DNA from: Nodosilinea sp. FACHB-131
GTDB lineage: Bacteria > Cyanobacteriota > Cyanobacteriia > Phormidesmidales > Phormidesmidaceae
Direction: 5' to 3'
DNA length: 64,000 bases
Assembly (NCBI RefSeq): GCF_014695395.1
Contig: NZ_JACJOF010000004.1
Span: 186,001 to 250,000, forward strand
The notes beneath the pieces are model-generated. The model did not search any database, was not told the origin of the DNA, and was given only the letters and a program-made list of their open reading frames with translations. This document shows positions 17,802 to 26,404 of the stretch, piece by piece. Position 1 is the first letter of the stretch. Each line of letters starts with the position of its first letter. Position numbers and translations under genes: made by a program.

Positions 17802-19619
17802 GTGAAACGCGTTCGATTTTGGTTAGGTAAATTAAACCTGCGCCGCAGCTTTCGCAGCCGCTTGGGTGCAGCGATCGCCACCACTATCCTCATCTTCTCG
17901 ATGCTGCTGGCGGCGGTTGTGGGTGAAATCAGCCAGGCCCAAGCCCAGAGCGATCGCGGCGAACGGATGGCTCAGTTGGCCTACCAGCTCGCCGGTGCCC
18001 TCGATCGCGACATGTACATCTACTACCACGAGCTGCAAACTGTAGCTTTGCTAGATGACATGCGATCGCCAACCCAGCCAGCCGAGTCCAAGCGGGTCTT
18101 ACTAGAACGACTGCAAGAATCCTTTAGTGACTTTGCCTGGATTGGTTTGACCAATCCTAAGGGCGTTGTGCTAGCCAGCACCCACCGCCTGTTAGAAGGG
18201 GCAAACGTGGCCGAACGGCCCTGGTTTGTTGAAGGTCAGACCCAGGCCAACGTGCAGAACGTGCACCCGGCCAATCTGCTTGCAAACCTGCTGCCCAACC
18301 CCAGCCGAGAACCCATTCGCCTGGTAGACATCGCCACCCCGGTGCGCACTTTAGAGGGCGAACTGATGGGCGTATTGGGCGCACACCTCTACTGGCAGTG
18401 GGCTACCACCCTGCGCGATAACCTGCTCATCCCGCTGCAAGATTATGGTCAGGTTGACATTCAAATTTTGGCGAATACGGGGCAGGTGCTCTTGTCCCCT
18501 AATCAGGACCAAAGCTATGAGCAATTTTCTCCCAACCTCTTTCAACCACTGGTCAGCTTTCAGGCTGCATTGCAGGGGCAAACGGGCTTTGTAGTAGAGC
18601 CCTGGTTTGACGACAACACCTACGTTACCGGCTACGCTGCCACCCAGGGCTATCGCACCTACGAGGGGTTGGGGTGGATTGTCTTAGTGCGCCAGTCTAC
18701 CGACGAGGCGTTTGCCGCTGCCAGCGCGCTCAAGGGCAGCATTTTTTTGTGGGGTGTAGTGCTTGGCATCATCAGCGGTGCCCTGACCTGGTGGATTGCG
18801 GGGCAGATGATCAAGCCGGTGCTGGTCATTGCTGCTACCGCCGAACGCATTCGCACAGGGGATACCCATATTTCCATGCCCATTTTTCCTGGCCGGGACG
18901 AGATTGCTCAGCTGTCGCGATCGGTGGCTCAGCTATTTGCCAATCTGGAGCAGCAAACCACTCTGCTTCAGCAGTTCAATGCTGACCTCGAAGCTCAGGT
19001 GGCGGCCCGCACCGATACGCTTAAGCAGCTCAACCAGCAGCTCCAGAGCGAAATTGACGTGCGCAGGCAGGCCGAGCTAGCCCTGCAAAGCGCCAACCAA
19101 GAGCTACAGCGACTCACCTTAGTAGACGGCCTCACTACTATTGCCAACCGCCGCCACTTTGACCAATACCTGGAGCAAGAATGGCGACGCGCTGTCCGCG
19201 AGCATCAGCCTTTCTCTCTCATCTTGCTGGATATCGACTACTTCAAGCTCTACAACGACCACTATGGTCACCAGGCAGGGGATGTCTGCCTGCGCCTGGT
19301 GGCCCAGACGATCGTTCAAACCATCCACCGCGGCACCCACCTCGCGGCCCGCTATGGCGGCGAAGAGTTTGCGGTCGTTTTGCCCAGCACTGATGCCTAC
19401 GGCGCTGTCTACCTAGCTGAAACCCTGCGTCAGGCGGTGAAGGCGTTGCATCTGCCCCATGCAAAATCCATCGTTAGCCCTTGGATTACCCTCAGCCTGG
19501 GTATTGCCACCTGTCAGCCCTCGGTCACCCTCGATCCCATTAATTTGATTACCGCCGCCGATGCCCGGCTCTATCAGGCTAAGCAGCAGGGCCGCGATCG
19601 CATCCAAGCTGAGCCTTGA
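17802..19619 (+). CDS. Membrane diguanylate cyclase with extracellular sensor and HAMP
   Basis: Synthesises cyclic di-GMP in response to an external cue. The 605-residue protein has a first membrane helix at about 23-45, an extracytoplasmic sensor of about 260 residues resembling a Cache domain (LANTGQVLLSP, WFVEGQTQ), a second helix near 312-335, a HAMP linker, a coiled-coil stretch, and a GGDEF domain at about 440-600 with the active motif GGEEF. The inhibitory I-site five residues upstream reads RGTH rather than RxxD, so product feedback at the classical site is probably absent. The start is GTG at 17802. The EF-hand gene follows after 145 bp. Confidence 0.92.
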   Translation: MKRVRFWLGKLNLRRSFRSRLGAAIATTILIFSMLLAAVVGEISQAQAQSDRGERMAQLAYQLAGALDRDMYIYYHELQTVALLDDMRSPTQPAESKRVLLERLQESFSDFAWIGLTNPKGVVLASTHRLLEGANVAERPWFVEGQTQANVQNVHPANLLANLLPNPSREPIRLVDIATPVRTLEGELMGVLGAHLYWQWATTLRDNLLIPLQDYGQVDIQILANTGQVLLSPNQDQSYEQFSPNLFQPLVSFQAALQGQTGFVVEPWFDDNTYVTGYAATQGYRTYEGLGWIVLVRQSTDEAFAAASALKGSIFLWGVVLGIISGALTWWIAGQMIKPVLVIAATAERIRTGDTHISMPIFPGRDEIAQLSRSVAQLFANLEQQTTLLQQFNADLEAQVAARTDTLKQLNQQLQSEIDVRRQAELALQSANQELQRLTLVDGLTTIANRRHFDQYLEQEWRRAVREHQPFSLILLDIDYFKLYNDHYGHQAGDVCLRLVAQTIVQTIHRGTHLAARYGGEEFAVVLPSTDAYGAVYLAETLRQAVKALHLPHAKSIVSPWITLSLGIATCQPSVTLDPINLITAADARLYQAKQQGRDRIQAEP

Positions 19620-19764
19620 CCGTCGTGCTATTGGGCCAAAGCTCTACCCGATTCACATGAAGAAACTAGCTGAGCCTGGGGATGGCCGACTCAGCTGGCA
19701 ACCTGAAAGTGCTATAGGCTAATGACTGTAGTAGCAACTGCCGGCGCAGAGGGGAATACAGGCC

Positions 19765-20310
19765 ATGCTAACTGACTTGCAACAGCGCAAATTGACCAAG
19801 TTGTTTAGCATGTACGACTCTGACTACACGGGGGTGTTGGTCAAAAAAGACTTCGAGCTGATGTTTAAGAAGCTGTCTACTCTGCGCAACTGGTCACTGC
19901 GATCGCCCCGCTGCCTGGTGCTGCAAGACAAGCTGATGCGCAAGTGGCAGGGGCTCGAAAAAAAGGCCGACACTGCCCACAATCACGAAGTTTGCCGAGC
20001 CGAATGGCTGGCTTACTACGACGACAGTCTATCTGATACTGAGCCTCACAATGACGACATTCTCAGCCTGATGGAGATCATCTTCGATGTCTTTGACCAG
20101 GATGAAGATGGCAAAGTTAACCAGGCTGAATGGGGACAGTTGCTGGCTGCCTTTAATGAGTCGCCGGTCTATGCGCCACTGGTGTTTCCACCGCTAGATA
20201 CCGACCAGGATGGATGGCTCACCAAGGCCGAGTTTTTGCAGCACTTCAGCGATTTTTGTTGTAGCGACGAGGCCGATAACCCGGCCAATGGCATGTTTGG
20301 GCCTTACTAG
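19765..20310 (+). CDS. EF-hand calcium-binding protein
   Basis: A soluble 181-residue protein likely to bind calcium; role unknown. Three EF-hand loops can be read: DSDYTGVLVKKDFE (near 18-31), DQDEDGKVNQAEWG (near 113-126) and DTDQDGWLTKAEFL (near 150-163). The second and third have all expected acidic positions; the first is weaker. No signal peptide or membrane helix is seen, so cytoplasmic calcium sensing or buffering is likely. The ATG is preceded by GAGGGGAATACAGGCC. It follows a diguanylate cyclase gene, but a functional link is only suggested by position. Confidence 0.87.
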   Translation: MLTDLQQRKLTKLFSMYDSDYTGVLVKKDFELMFKKLSTLRNWSLRSPRCLVLQDKLMRKWQGLEKKADTAHNHEVCRAEWLAYYDDSLSDTEPHNDDILSLMEIIFDVFDQDEDGKVNQAEWGQLLAAFNESPVYAPLVFPPLDTDQDGWLTKAEFLQHFSDFCCSDEADNPANGMFGPY

Positions 20311-20394
20311 ACATAGGCTGTGCCTCATTCCGGTGAACATATTGATGGCCGTGACATAGCGTTGCCGGTGGACGACATCGTAGAGCCAGCCGAC

Positions 20395-20478
20395 GCATTG
20401 CCATAGCAGGCGATCGCATTGCTATAACCAGGCACCGCATTGCCATTACCACCCCCTGCATTGGCAAAACCACAGCGT
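20395..20478. repeat. Four 21-bp tandem units beginning GCATTG
   Basis: GCATTG(C/G)(C/T)A starts at 20395, 20416, 20437 and 20458, exactly 21 bp apart; a further copy starts at 20521, which is in register (63 bp later). Units share GCATTGCCATAACCA-like cores but differ at the end. No spacer-like unique segments, so it is a degenerate minisatellite, not a CRISPR. Confidence 0.8.
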
Positions 20479-20502
20479 GATCATCAATGTCACGCTGTGG
20501 TT
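20468..20502. terminator. Perfect 13-bp hairpin in the repeat region
   Basis: AACCACAGCGTGA (20468-20480) pairs perfectly with 20490-20502 around a 9-nt loop. No clear T-run follows, so it could be a weak terminator for the EF-hand gene or a structural element. Confidence 0.5.
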
Positions 20503-20980
20503 ATAGCGTTGTCGCTGCCTGCATTGGCATAACCAGCGGTGGTTTTAAGATATCCATTGGGCGTATGGCGATTAGAAGGGGAGGAGTGCGATCGCGCCCC
20601 TCACTCACTTAGCAAAACGCATCGTACCGAAATCCTGCGATCGAGCATTCCCGCAGCGACCGAGTTTCTTCTTTACACCACTGAAGATCAACGTCATTGA
20701 TTTAGAAACCCGGTTTCTAGCTTCCTTCCCTTGGACACTTTAAAGACTTGTCAAGGCTTCATCAAGAAACCTTTCTGCTTGGGAAATAGAGTGATATAAA
20801 CGAAAGTAACAGCAGCAATCATCGGCATCCCGACCGGAAAACCGTGGATTGTGTTTGTAGTCCTTCAATCACAGAGCTTTGCTCTTAGATAGCCTTTGCC
20901 TCTATCCCCTCCTAGTAGGGGTTAGGGGTAGGTTAACTCAATTCCCGTTGCTCTCAACTCTCCGCTCTCAGTGACCGCCC

Positions 20981-21505
20981 ATGACCAGTGTCATCCCGTT
21001 TCATAACCCGGACGATCGCTTCTACTACTTTGCCTACGGCTCTTGCATGTGCCCGGTCGATTTGAAGCGATCGCTGGGCGAAAGCACCCACGCCTACGTG
21101 GTTGGGCCAGCGACGCTCGCTGGGTATCGGCTGGGGTTCTTTCGGCGATCGCGCCTGCGCAACTGCGGCGTATTGGATGTTGTCCCCGACCCCACCGCCA
21201 AGGTGCAGGGCGTACTCTACCACCTGCCCTGGCGACTCAGCCCCGCCCTGGATCTGCGCGAAGAGGGTTATTGCCACGAAATGGTCACCGTAGTGGCTAA
21301 CGGGCAAGCCTATGCCCAAACCCGCACCTACTCAGTGATCAGCAAGACCCACGCAGAAATTGCCCCCAACGAGTGGTATTCCAGCGTGGTCATGCGGGGG
21401 GCTGCTACCTGTGGACTGCCAGAGGAATATTGCTGGAACCTATTTCATCACATTCATTCGCTGCAACGGCGGCAGGCCGCGACTCCGCTACGGCACACGG
21501 CCTAA
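20981..21505 (+). CDS. Gamma-glutamylcyclotransferase-like protein
   Basis: A protein of the GGCT/BtrG-like fold, which releases 5-oxoproline from gamma-glutamyl amines; true substrate unknown. The 174-residue sequence has the family substrate loop as YFAYGSCMCPVD (usually YGSNM), then the GVLYHLPW block and the general acid region DLREEGYCH, where the first Glu would be catalytic. No signal peptide. It is followed by trpB on the same strand with a 69-bp gap. The annotation rests on fold-level motifs, so the specific reaction is uncertain. Confidence 0.8.
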   Translation: MTSVIPFHNPDDRFYYFAYGSCMCPVDLKRSLGESTHAYVVGPATLAGYRLGFFRRSRLRNCGVLDVVPDPTAKVQGVLYHLPWRLSPALDLREEGYCHEMVTVVANGQAYAQTRTYSVISKTHAEIAPNEWYSSVVMRGAATCGLPEEYCWNLFHHIHSLQRRQAATPLRHTA

Positions 21506-21574
21506 CCCGCTAGCAACGGGTCAGGGCATTCCTTATAATGAGGGCTACTTACAACCCTTCACCCCGCTGCCACC

Positions 21575-22819
21575 GTGACCCAGACGCCGCTTTCGCCTCG
21601 CCCTGCTGTAACCGATGCTCGTCCCGATGCCCTGGGCCGCTTTGGCCAGTTTGGCGGCAAGTACGTGCCCGAAACTCTCATGCCCGCTCTCTTTGAGCTA
21701 GAGCAGGCGTTTTACCAATACCGCGACGAGGCCGACTTTGAGGCCGAGCTGAATGGCCTGCTCAAAGACTACGTCGGCCGAGCTACGCCCCTCTACTTCG
21801 CTGAGCGGCTCACTGCCCACTACCGCCGCCCCGACGGCAGCGGACCCGATATTTATCTCAAGCGCGAAGACCTCAACCATACTGGGGCGCACAAGATCAA
21901 CAATGCTCTAGGGCAGGTGCTGCTGGCCAAGCGCATGGGCAAGCAGCGCATCATTGCTGAGACCGGAGCCGGGCAGCATGGGGTTGCCACCGCTACGGTG
22001 TGCGCTCGGTTTGGCCTCCAGTGCATCATCTACATGGGCGTGCAAGACATGGAGCGCCAGTCGCTGAACGTGTTTCGCATGCGGCTGATGGGGGCCGAAG
22101 TGCGCGGCGTGACGGCGGGCACCGGCACCCTCAAAGACGCCACTTCTGAAGCGATTCGCGACTGGGTGACGAACGTGGAAACCACCCACTACATTCTCGG
22201 TTCCGTCGCCGGCCCGCATCCTTACCCCATGATGGTGCGCGATTTCCACGCCATTATCGGCGAAGAGACCCGCGCCCAGTGCCAGGAGAAGTTTGGTGGC
22301 CTGCCCGATATTCTGATGGCTTGCGTGGGCGGTGGTTCTAACGCCATGGGCCTGTTCCATGAGTTTGTCAATGAGCCCACGGTGCGGATGATTGGCATTG
22401 AGGCGGCGGGCAGCGGTGTGGCCAGCGGCAAGCATGCCGCCACCCTGACGGAGGGCCGAGTTGGTGTGCTCCACGGGGCGATGAGCTACCTCCTACAAGA
22501 TAGTGAAGGCCAGGTGATTGAGGCTCACTCCATCAGTGCTGGTCTAGATTATCCCGGTGTTGGCCCTGAGCACAGCTTTCTAAAGGACGCAGGCCGAGCC
22601 GAATACTACAGCGTCACCGACCAGGAGGCACTAGACGCGTTTCAGCGGGTGTCGCGTCTGGAGGGCATTATCCCTGCGCTGGAGACGGCCCACGCCTTTG
22701 CCTATCTCGAAACGCTGTGTCCTCAACTGACGGGCAATCCCCGCATTGTGATCAACTCCTCGGGTCGAGGTGACAAGGATGTGAATACGGTGGCTAAGGC
22801 GTTGGGCGGGCTGGAGTAA
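21575..22819 (+). CDS. trpB: Tryptophan synthase beta subunit
   Basis: Catalyses the final step of tryptophan synthesis, joining indole and serine with PLP in a complex with TrpA. The 414-residue protein has the N-terminal block [18 protein letters not shown], the PLP lysine Lys107 in [10 protein letters not shown], the catalytic Glu in [12 protein letters not shown] and the phosphate loop GGGSNAMG near 250. The start is a GTG at 21575; no in-frame ATG would keep the conserved N-terminus. No trpA or other trp gene is next to it, which is normal in cyanobacteria with scattered trp genes. Confidence 0.97.
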   Translation: MTQTPLSPRPAVTDARPDALGRFGQFGGKYVPETLMPALFELEQAFYQYRDEADFEAELNGLLKDYVGRATPLYFAERLTAHYRRPDGSGPDIYLKREDLNHTGAHKINNALGQVLLAKRMGKQRIIAETGAGQHGVATATVCARFGLQCIIYMGVQDMERQSLNVFRMRLMGAEVRGVTAGTGTLKDATSEAIRDWVTNVETTHYILGSVAGPHPYPMMVRDFHAIIGEETRAQCQEKFGGLPDILMACVGGGSNAMGLFHEFVNEPTVRMIGIEAAGSGVASGKHAATLTEGRVGVLHGAMSYLLQDSEGQVIEAHSISAGLDYPGVGPEHSFLKDAGRAEYYSVTDQEALDAFQRVSRLEGIIPALETAHAFAYLETLCPQLTGNPRIVINSSGRGDKDVNTVAKALGGLE

Positions 22820-22874
22820 AGCTAGCCTCCGCTGGATTGTCTAACTCGTAAATCAATCAAAGGAGGAGTTGCAG

Positions 22875-23128
22875 ATGAGCAGCGAAGCCAAGGTTGAGTC
22901 AACGTCTTTGACGATGCGGATTATCAGCTCTGGATAGCCGATACGGTTGCTTATCTGCAATCCCGCAGCTTTGATGCGCTCGATTTGGAGAACCCGATTG
23001 AGGAAAATGAGAGCTTGAGCCGCAGTGATAAGCGATCGCTGAAGAGTAGCCCCATGCGGCTTTGCGAGATTCCTGAGCAACCCTGGTTTGGCCTTGAGCA
23101 GGCTCTAGACCACGACTGGTTGCCCTAG
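22875..23128 (+). pseudogene. Decayed DUF29-family gene
   Basis: A good ribosome-binding site (AGGAGG near 22861) precedes an ATG at 22875, but that frame stops after 20 codons. A second frame from about 22904 to the stop at 23126-23128 reads FDDADYQLWIADTVAYLQSR and then ALDLENPIEENESLSRSDKR, which is the N-terminal half of DUF29 (usual form LDLENLIEEIESL). It then jumps to EQPWFGLEQALDHDWLP, which resembles the normal C-terminal end of the family. So the gene appears to carry a frameshift near 22900 and an internal deletion of roughly the middle half. DUF29 genes are abundant and unstable in cyanobacterial genomes, often as degraded copies. Confidence 0.7.
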
Positions 23129-23162
23129 CAGCCTGACCCATCTGACAACAATTAGGAGACCC

Positions 23163-23789
23163 ATGGCCGACGGTTTTGAAATCTGCGATCGCGACCTCAC
23201 CCCCGACCTGCTGGCTCGCTATCAACAGGCTAGTGCGATTGCCTGCGACACCGAGACCATGGGGCTACTGCCCCAGCGCGATCGCCTTTGCCTGGTGCAG
23301 CTCTCCGACGCCGAGGGCTATGTGTCGGTGGTGCGCATCGAACTTGGCCAAAAAGAAGCCCCTCTACTCAAAGAACTACTGGAAGCGCCGAACGTTCTTA
23401 AGCTGTTTCACTTTGCTCGGTTCGATTTAGCCACCCTCAAGCACAATCTGGGCATTACCGTGGCCCCGGTGTTTTGCAGCAAAATCGCCAGCAAACTGAG
23501 CCGCACCTATAGCCCCCGCCACGGCCTCAAAGAGTTGGTTAAAGAGTTAGAGGGCATCGAGCTCGACAAAACCGCCCAAAGCTCTGACTGGGGCAACGCC
23601 ATGAATCTTTCCGACGAGCAGCTGCGCTACGCCGCTAATGACGTGCTCTACCTGCACAGCATTCACCAAACCCTGACCGCCATGCTCAAGCGCGAGGGCC
23701 GGTGGGAGCTAGCGCAGGATTGTTTTAACTGTTTGCCCACCTTCGTCGCCCTAGATTTGCTTCAGTACACAGGGGTGTTCGAGCATTAA
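23163..23789 (+). CDS. RNase D-like 3'-5' exonuclease
   Basis: A DEDDy-family exonuclease acting on RNA or DNA 3' ends. The 208-residue protein shows exonuclease motif I (AIACDTETMG), motif II (LFHFARFDLATL) and motif III (YAANDVLYLH, with the Tyr and Asp five apart). It consists of the nuclease domain only; the HRDC domain of E. coli RNase D is missing, as is usual for the short cyanobacterial form. The ATG at 23163 has an AGGAGA sequence 7 bases upstream. Followed by the CP12-like gene. Confidence 0.9.
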   Translation: MADGFEICDRDLTPDLLARYQQASAIACDTETMGLLPQRDRLCLVQLSDAEGYVSVVRIELGQKEAPLLKELLEAPNVLKLFHFARFDLATLKHNLGITVAPVFCSKIASKLSRTYSPRHGLKELVKELEGIELDKTAQSSDWGNAMNLSDEQLRYAANDVLYLHSIHQTLTAMLKREGRWELAQDCFNCLPTFVALDLLQYTGVFEH

Positions 23790-23912
23790 TTGATTATCCC
23801 CTTTCCTCCCTCGGGAGGCTGCGCTAAGGCTTTGTTTAAGGAACGGCTGCTGCGATCGGGAGACAGGTAAGATAGGCCCATACCTTGAAGATGATCTACG
23901 AGGAAAACGACT

Positions 23913-24146
23913 ATGAGCGTTGACAGCAAGGATTTCCAAGACGAACTGCAAAAGGCGATCGACTACGCCCATCAAATCACCGCCGAAAAGGGCGAAACCT
24001 CTGCCGAAGCCGCTGCCGCCTGGGACGTGGTGGAAGAGATGCGAGCCGAGGTGTCGCACCAGCACCAGATTCCTAAGAAAACCGGCTTTGATCGGTATCT
24101 AGAAGACAATCCTGAAGCGCCTGAAGGCTTGATATACGACACTTAA
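23913..24146 (+). CDS. CP12-family Calvin cycle regulator without cysteines
   Basis: CP12 normally forms a redox-controlled complex with GAPDH and phosphoribulokinase. The 77-residue protein has the family core AAAAWDVVEEMRAEVSHQ and the tail FDRYLEDNPEAPEGLIYDT, matching the C-terminal region that enters the GAPDH active site. All four regulatory cysteines are replaced: Thr and Ala at the N-terminal pair, Leu and Gly at the C-terminal pair. A disulfide switch of the usual kind is therefore not possible. The gene lies alone between an RNase D-like gene and an RRM gene. It could be a redox-independent paralogue if a normal CP12 exists elsewhere in the genome. Start ATG at 23913 with GAGGAAAACG upstream. 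Confidence 0.85.
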   Translation: MSVDSKDFQDELQKAIDYAHQITAEKGETSAEAAAAWDVVEEMRAEVSHQHQIPKKTGFDRYLEDNPEAPEGLIYDT

Positions 24147-24313
24147 GGACTGCTCCTGGGAAGTGGCTTGACCCCTTCCAGGGGCAGATTTGCAGTGTTA
24201 AAATTGTCTTAGTTAGTTTTCGGTAGATTTCGCTTGTTTCATTTCATTCTGATTTCCGATACAGCTTTGTCTCCGTTTACTCACTGCACTTTGTACAGTA
24301 CGGAGACAATCCT

Positions 24314-24622
24314 ATGTCACTCTACGTTGGTAACTTGTCCTACGATGTCACTCGCGAAGATTTAGAGCGGGTGTTTGCAGAATACGGCGACGTTAAGCGG
24401 GTCAGCCTGCCCACCGATCGCGAAACCGGTCGCCCCCGAGGCTTTGCCTTTGTGGACATGGCCGCTGAAGCTCAAGAAGACACCATCATCGAAGCCCTTG
24501 ATGGAGCCGAGTGGATGGGCCGTGAATTGCGGGTCAACAAAGCTCGCCCCCGCGATGACGCTCGCAGTAGCAGTGGCGCTGGCGGCGGCAATAGTGGCAA
24601 CTACCGTCGCACCGGCTTCTAA
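24314..24622 (+). CDS. RRM-type RNA-binding protein
   Basis: A small cytoplasmic RNA-binding protein of the cyanobacterial Rbp group, often cold-induced or involved in mRNA localisation. The 102-residue protein has one RRM with RNP2 LYVGNLSYDV at the start and RNP1 RGFAFVDM near residue 44, followed by a short Gly/Ser/Arg-rich tail (SSSGAGGGNSGNYRR). A leader of about 150 bases with AT-rich sequence precedes the gene, which is common in cold-regulated genes of this type (inference). A clear terminator follows. Confidence 0.93.
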   Translation: MSLYVGNLSYDVTREDLERVFAEYGDVKRVSLPTDRETGRPRGFAFVDMAAEAQEDTIIEALDGAEWMGRELRVNKARPRDDARSSSGAGGGNSGNYRRTGF

Positions 24623-24660
24623 ATCTGTTTAGTCGGCTCCGTAAGCGTTAAATATGTGAA

Positions 24661-24689
24661 GGGTAGGCCATTGCGGTCTACCCTTTTTT
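24661..24689 (+). terminator. Terminator of the RRM gene
   Basis: GGGTAGGCC / GGTCTACCC (24661-24669 and 24675-24683), nine pairs including one G-T, 5-nt loop, followed by TTTTTT. Confidence 0.92.
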
Positions 24690-24766
24690 GAGGCTACGGC
24701 GCTAGATCTCAGAATTTTGCCATCGTCTCAATCTGCGGCAAGGTCTGCCCTGGAATCCTAAAACTG

Positions 24767-25690
24767 CTACTGAAAACTTGCCCGCTCGGCCTCCACTGGG
24801 GAGCGATCGACGGTGGGCTGAGGCCTACCGTTGGCATCCAAATAGCCCAGCTCTTGCAAAAAGGCATAGAGGGCAGTGGGAAAGTCGGGATAGGCACCGG
24901 CTGATTCACCCTGGTCGGTGTAGATTTGCAGGCCCCAGTCGTCGGTGCGATCGTAGTGGGCCAGCATAAACAGCCAGGCTTCTCGGTAGCGGCCGAGGCG
25001 AATGTTTTGAGCTACATAGCCCGCTAACACCCCGTTTTTGTCGCTGCGATCGGCAAACTCTGGGTCTTCTACCGTGAAGCGCATAGCAGCCGCAGTGTCC
25101 TCCAAATAATTGGTGAACTGCGTTGTGGTGTCGCGGTACTCGCCATTTTCGTAGGTGAGAATGATGCTGGGTGGGTACGACCCGGCGTAGGAGCTAAAGC
25201 TGTAGAAAAAAGCGTTGTCGAGGGTGACAAACTCCATCAGCCCATCGCCATCAAGGTCTTTGAAGTCGCCGCCGCCCCCGTCGAGGTAGCCAAAATAAAC
25301 GGGGTTAAACTGCTCGTTTTGCCAAGTGTAGGTGGTGGTGGCCAAGCAGCAGTGGGCACCACCGCTGTAGGTTTGAACCACCACCTCTGAAGTGCCATCG
25401 CTGTCGAGATCGATTAGCTCAATGCCCGCAAACATCGCAGCGGTGTCGGTGGTGGACAGCTTGAGCTCGTTGTTGTGAAATAGCTGAATCGTCAGGTTGT
25501 CGCTAACGTCTTCGGCGTCGTAATCGAGCGGCGTATAGCTGACGACGACGCGAATGGCCCCCTGCTCGATCGCTTGATCGCTGATCGCTTCAGTGTCGGA
25601 ATCAATTTCAATGCGGGGATTTTCTGCTAGGGCGGGCAGGCCCAGAGCCAACAGACTACCGATAAGCAAGCTTTTGAGGATGGCTTTCAT
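24767..25690 (-). CDS. Exported protein with Asp-rich calcium-like repeats
   Basis: Function unknown. With the ATG at 25690 the 307-residue protein has a standard signal peptide (MKAILKSLLIGSLLALG then a PALA cleavage site), so it is periplasmic or secreted. Two calcium-loop-like segments, DLDSDGTSEVVVQ and DLDGDGLMEFV, occur about 55 residues apart and resemble FG-GAP/VCBS-type repeats, each followed by beta-like strands. The C-terminal 100 residues are rich in aromatic helices and no motif was recognised. The pair Cys-Cys in GAHCCLA is unusual for an exported protein and could form a disulfide. A small membrane protein gene lies 66 bp upstream on the same strand. Confidence 0.75.
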   Translation of the reverse strand: MKAILKSLLIGSLLALGLPALAENPRIEIDSDTEAISDQAIEQGAIRVVVSYTPLDYDAEDVSDNLTIQLFHNNELKLSTTDTAAMFAGIELIDLDSDGTSEVVVQTYSGGAHCCLATTTYTWQNEQFNPVYFGYLDGGGGDFKDLDGDGLMEFVTLDNAFFYSFSSYAGSYPPSIILTYENGEYRDTTTQFTNYLEDTAAAMRFTVEDPEFADRSDKNGVLAGYVAQNIRLGRYREAWLFMLAHYDRTDDWGLQIYTDQGESAGAYPDFPTALYAFLQELGYLDANGRPQPTVDRSPVEAERASFQ

Positions 25691-25756
25691 CAACTGTCTT
25701 ATGTCTAATGACATTACTTACGTGGTTTGCTCAGCTTGCCCCGGTTGATTCTGCCG

Positions 25757-26176
25757 CTACCAGCGTCGCCAGTGGCGTTTGCCCACCACAAAAATTCCCA
25801 GCAGCACTCCTACCAGGAGGGGGTAAGACATGGCAACCAGCGCGGTAGGGATGGGCAAAAACCCTTTGACAAACAGCACCAGGGCGATGCAGGGCACCAA
25901 CGCCCATAGTACGCCAGTGTCGATGTACACACTCTTAAACCAGCGTTCCAAAATGGTGAGGCCTAGGGCACCGATGCCAAAGCCGGCGGCGATGGGCAGC
26001 GCCATGAACAGCAGCTGCATCAGGGGCATTAGGCTGCTGCCGGTGTTGGCTAGCAATAGGGCTAATCCCTGGGCTAGCAGCAGGTCGGCGGCGGTGGCGA
26101 TCGCCACCGCTACCAAAGCCACCTGAAACAAAATCGCCCAGGGCAAAGACTTAAACCGCCAAAAGGGATTACGCAT
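25757..26176 (-). CDS. Small integral membrane protein, unrecognised
   Basis: A 139-residue protein with four hydrophobic helices (about residues 12-35, 45-72, 85-106 and 113-130) and a basic C-terminus (GKRHWRRW). No motif or family was recognised. The first residues, MRNPFWRFKSLPW, are amphipathic and basic, which would place the N-terminus in the cytoplasm. It is probably co-transcribed with the downstream exported protein at 24767, 66 bp away. Confidence 0.7.
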   Translation of the reverse strand: MRNPFWRFKSLPWAILFQVALVAVAIATAADLLLAQGLALLLANTGSSLMPLMQLLFMALPIAAGFGIGALGLTILERWFKSVYIDTGVLWALVPCIALVLFVKGFLPIPTALVAMSYPLLVGVLLGIFVVGKRHWRRW

Positions 26177-26404
26177 AGCCGCAGCAATAGGAAGTCAAGC
26201 TCATTATTGCGCTGAATTTTCAATCTGGCTGTGGGAATGGTATCAATTGTGGGGCTAGACGAGTGTCCTGCTTCCCCTCAAAAGCAGGGATGATTGCCGT
26301 GATAAGTAAATCTTTGCTGTGCTGATGCCTTAGATATGGGATAACAATAGATGCGGGTTCAGGCGATCGCCTGGGCCTGATTGCCCTAACTTCCTGCGTG
26401 ATCT

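Larger units (their letters stand above)
20311..20980. other. Gene-free 670-bp region with periodic repeat and hairpins
   Basis: No gene was recognised. The first 200 bases hold a 21-bp periodic repeat (20395-20478) and a perfect 13-bp hairpin. The remainder (about 20545-20980) has a small inverted repeat AGAAACC/GGTTTCT near 20704-20718 and a weak CCCCT/AGGGG pair near 20907-20922. The leftward frame across the repeat encodes a Met/Ala/Arg heptad pattern and is judged accidental. Confidence 0.6.

Noticed and set aside
20246-20473. Leftward frame with a Met-Ala-Met-Arg heptad pattern
   Set aside because: The pattern is the direct result of the 21-bp DNA repeat, and the frame overlaps the end of the EF-hand gene.
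20395-20526. Possible CRISPR array
   Set aside because: Units are adjacent with 21-bp periodicity, with no constant repeats separated by unique spacers and no cas genes.
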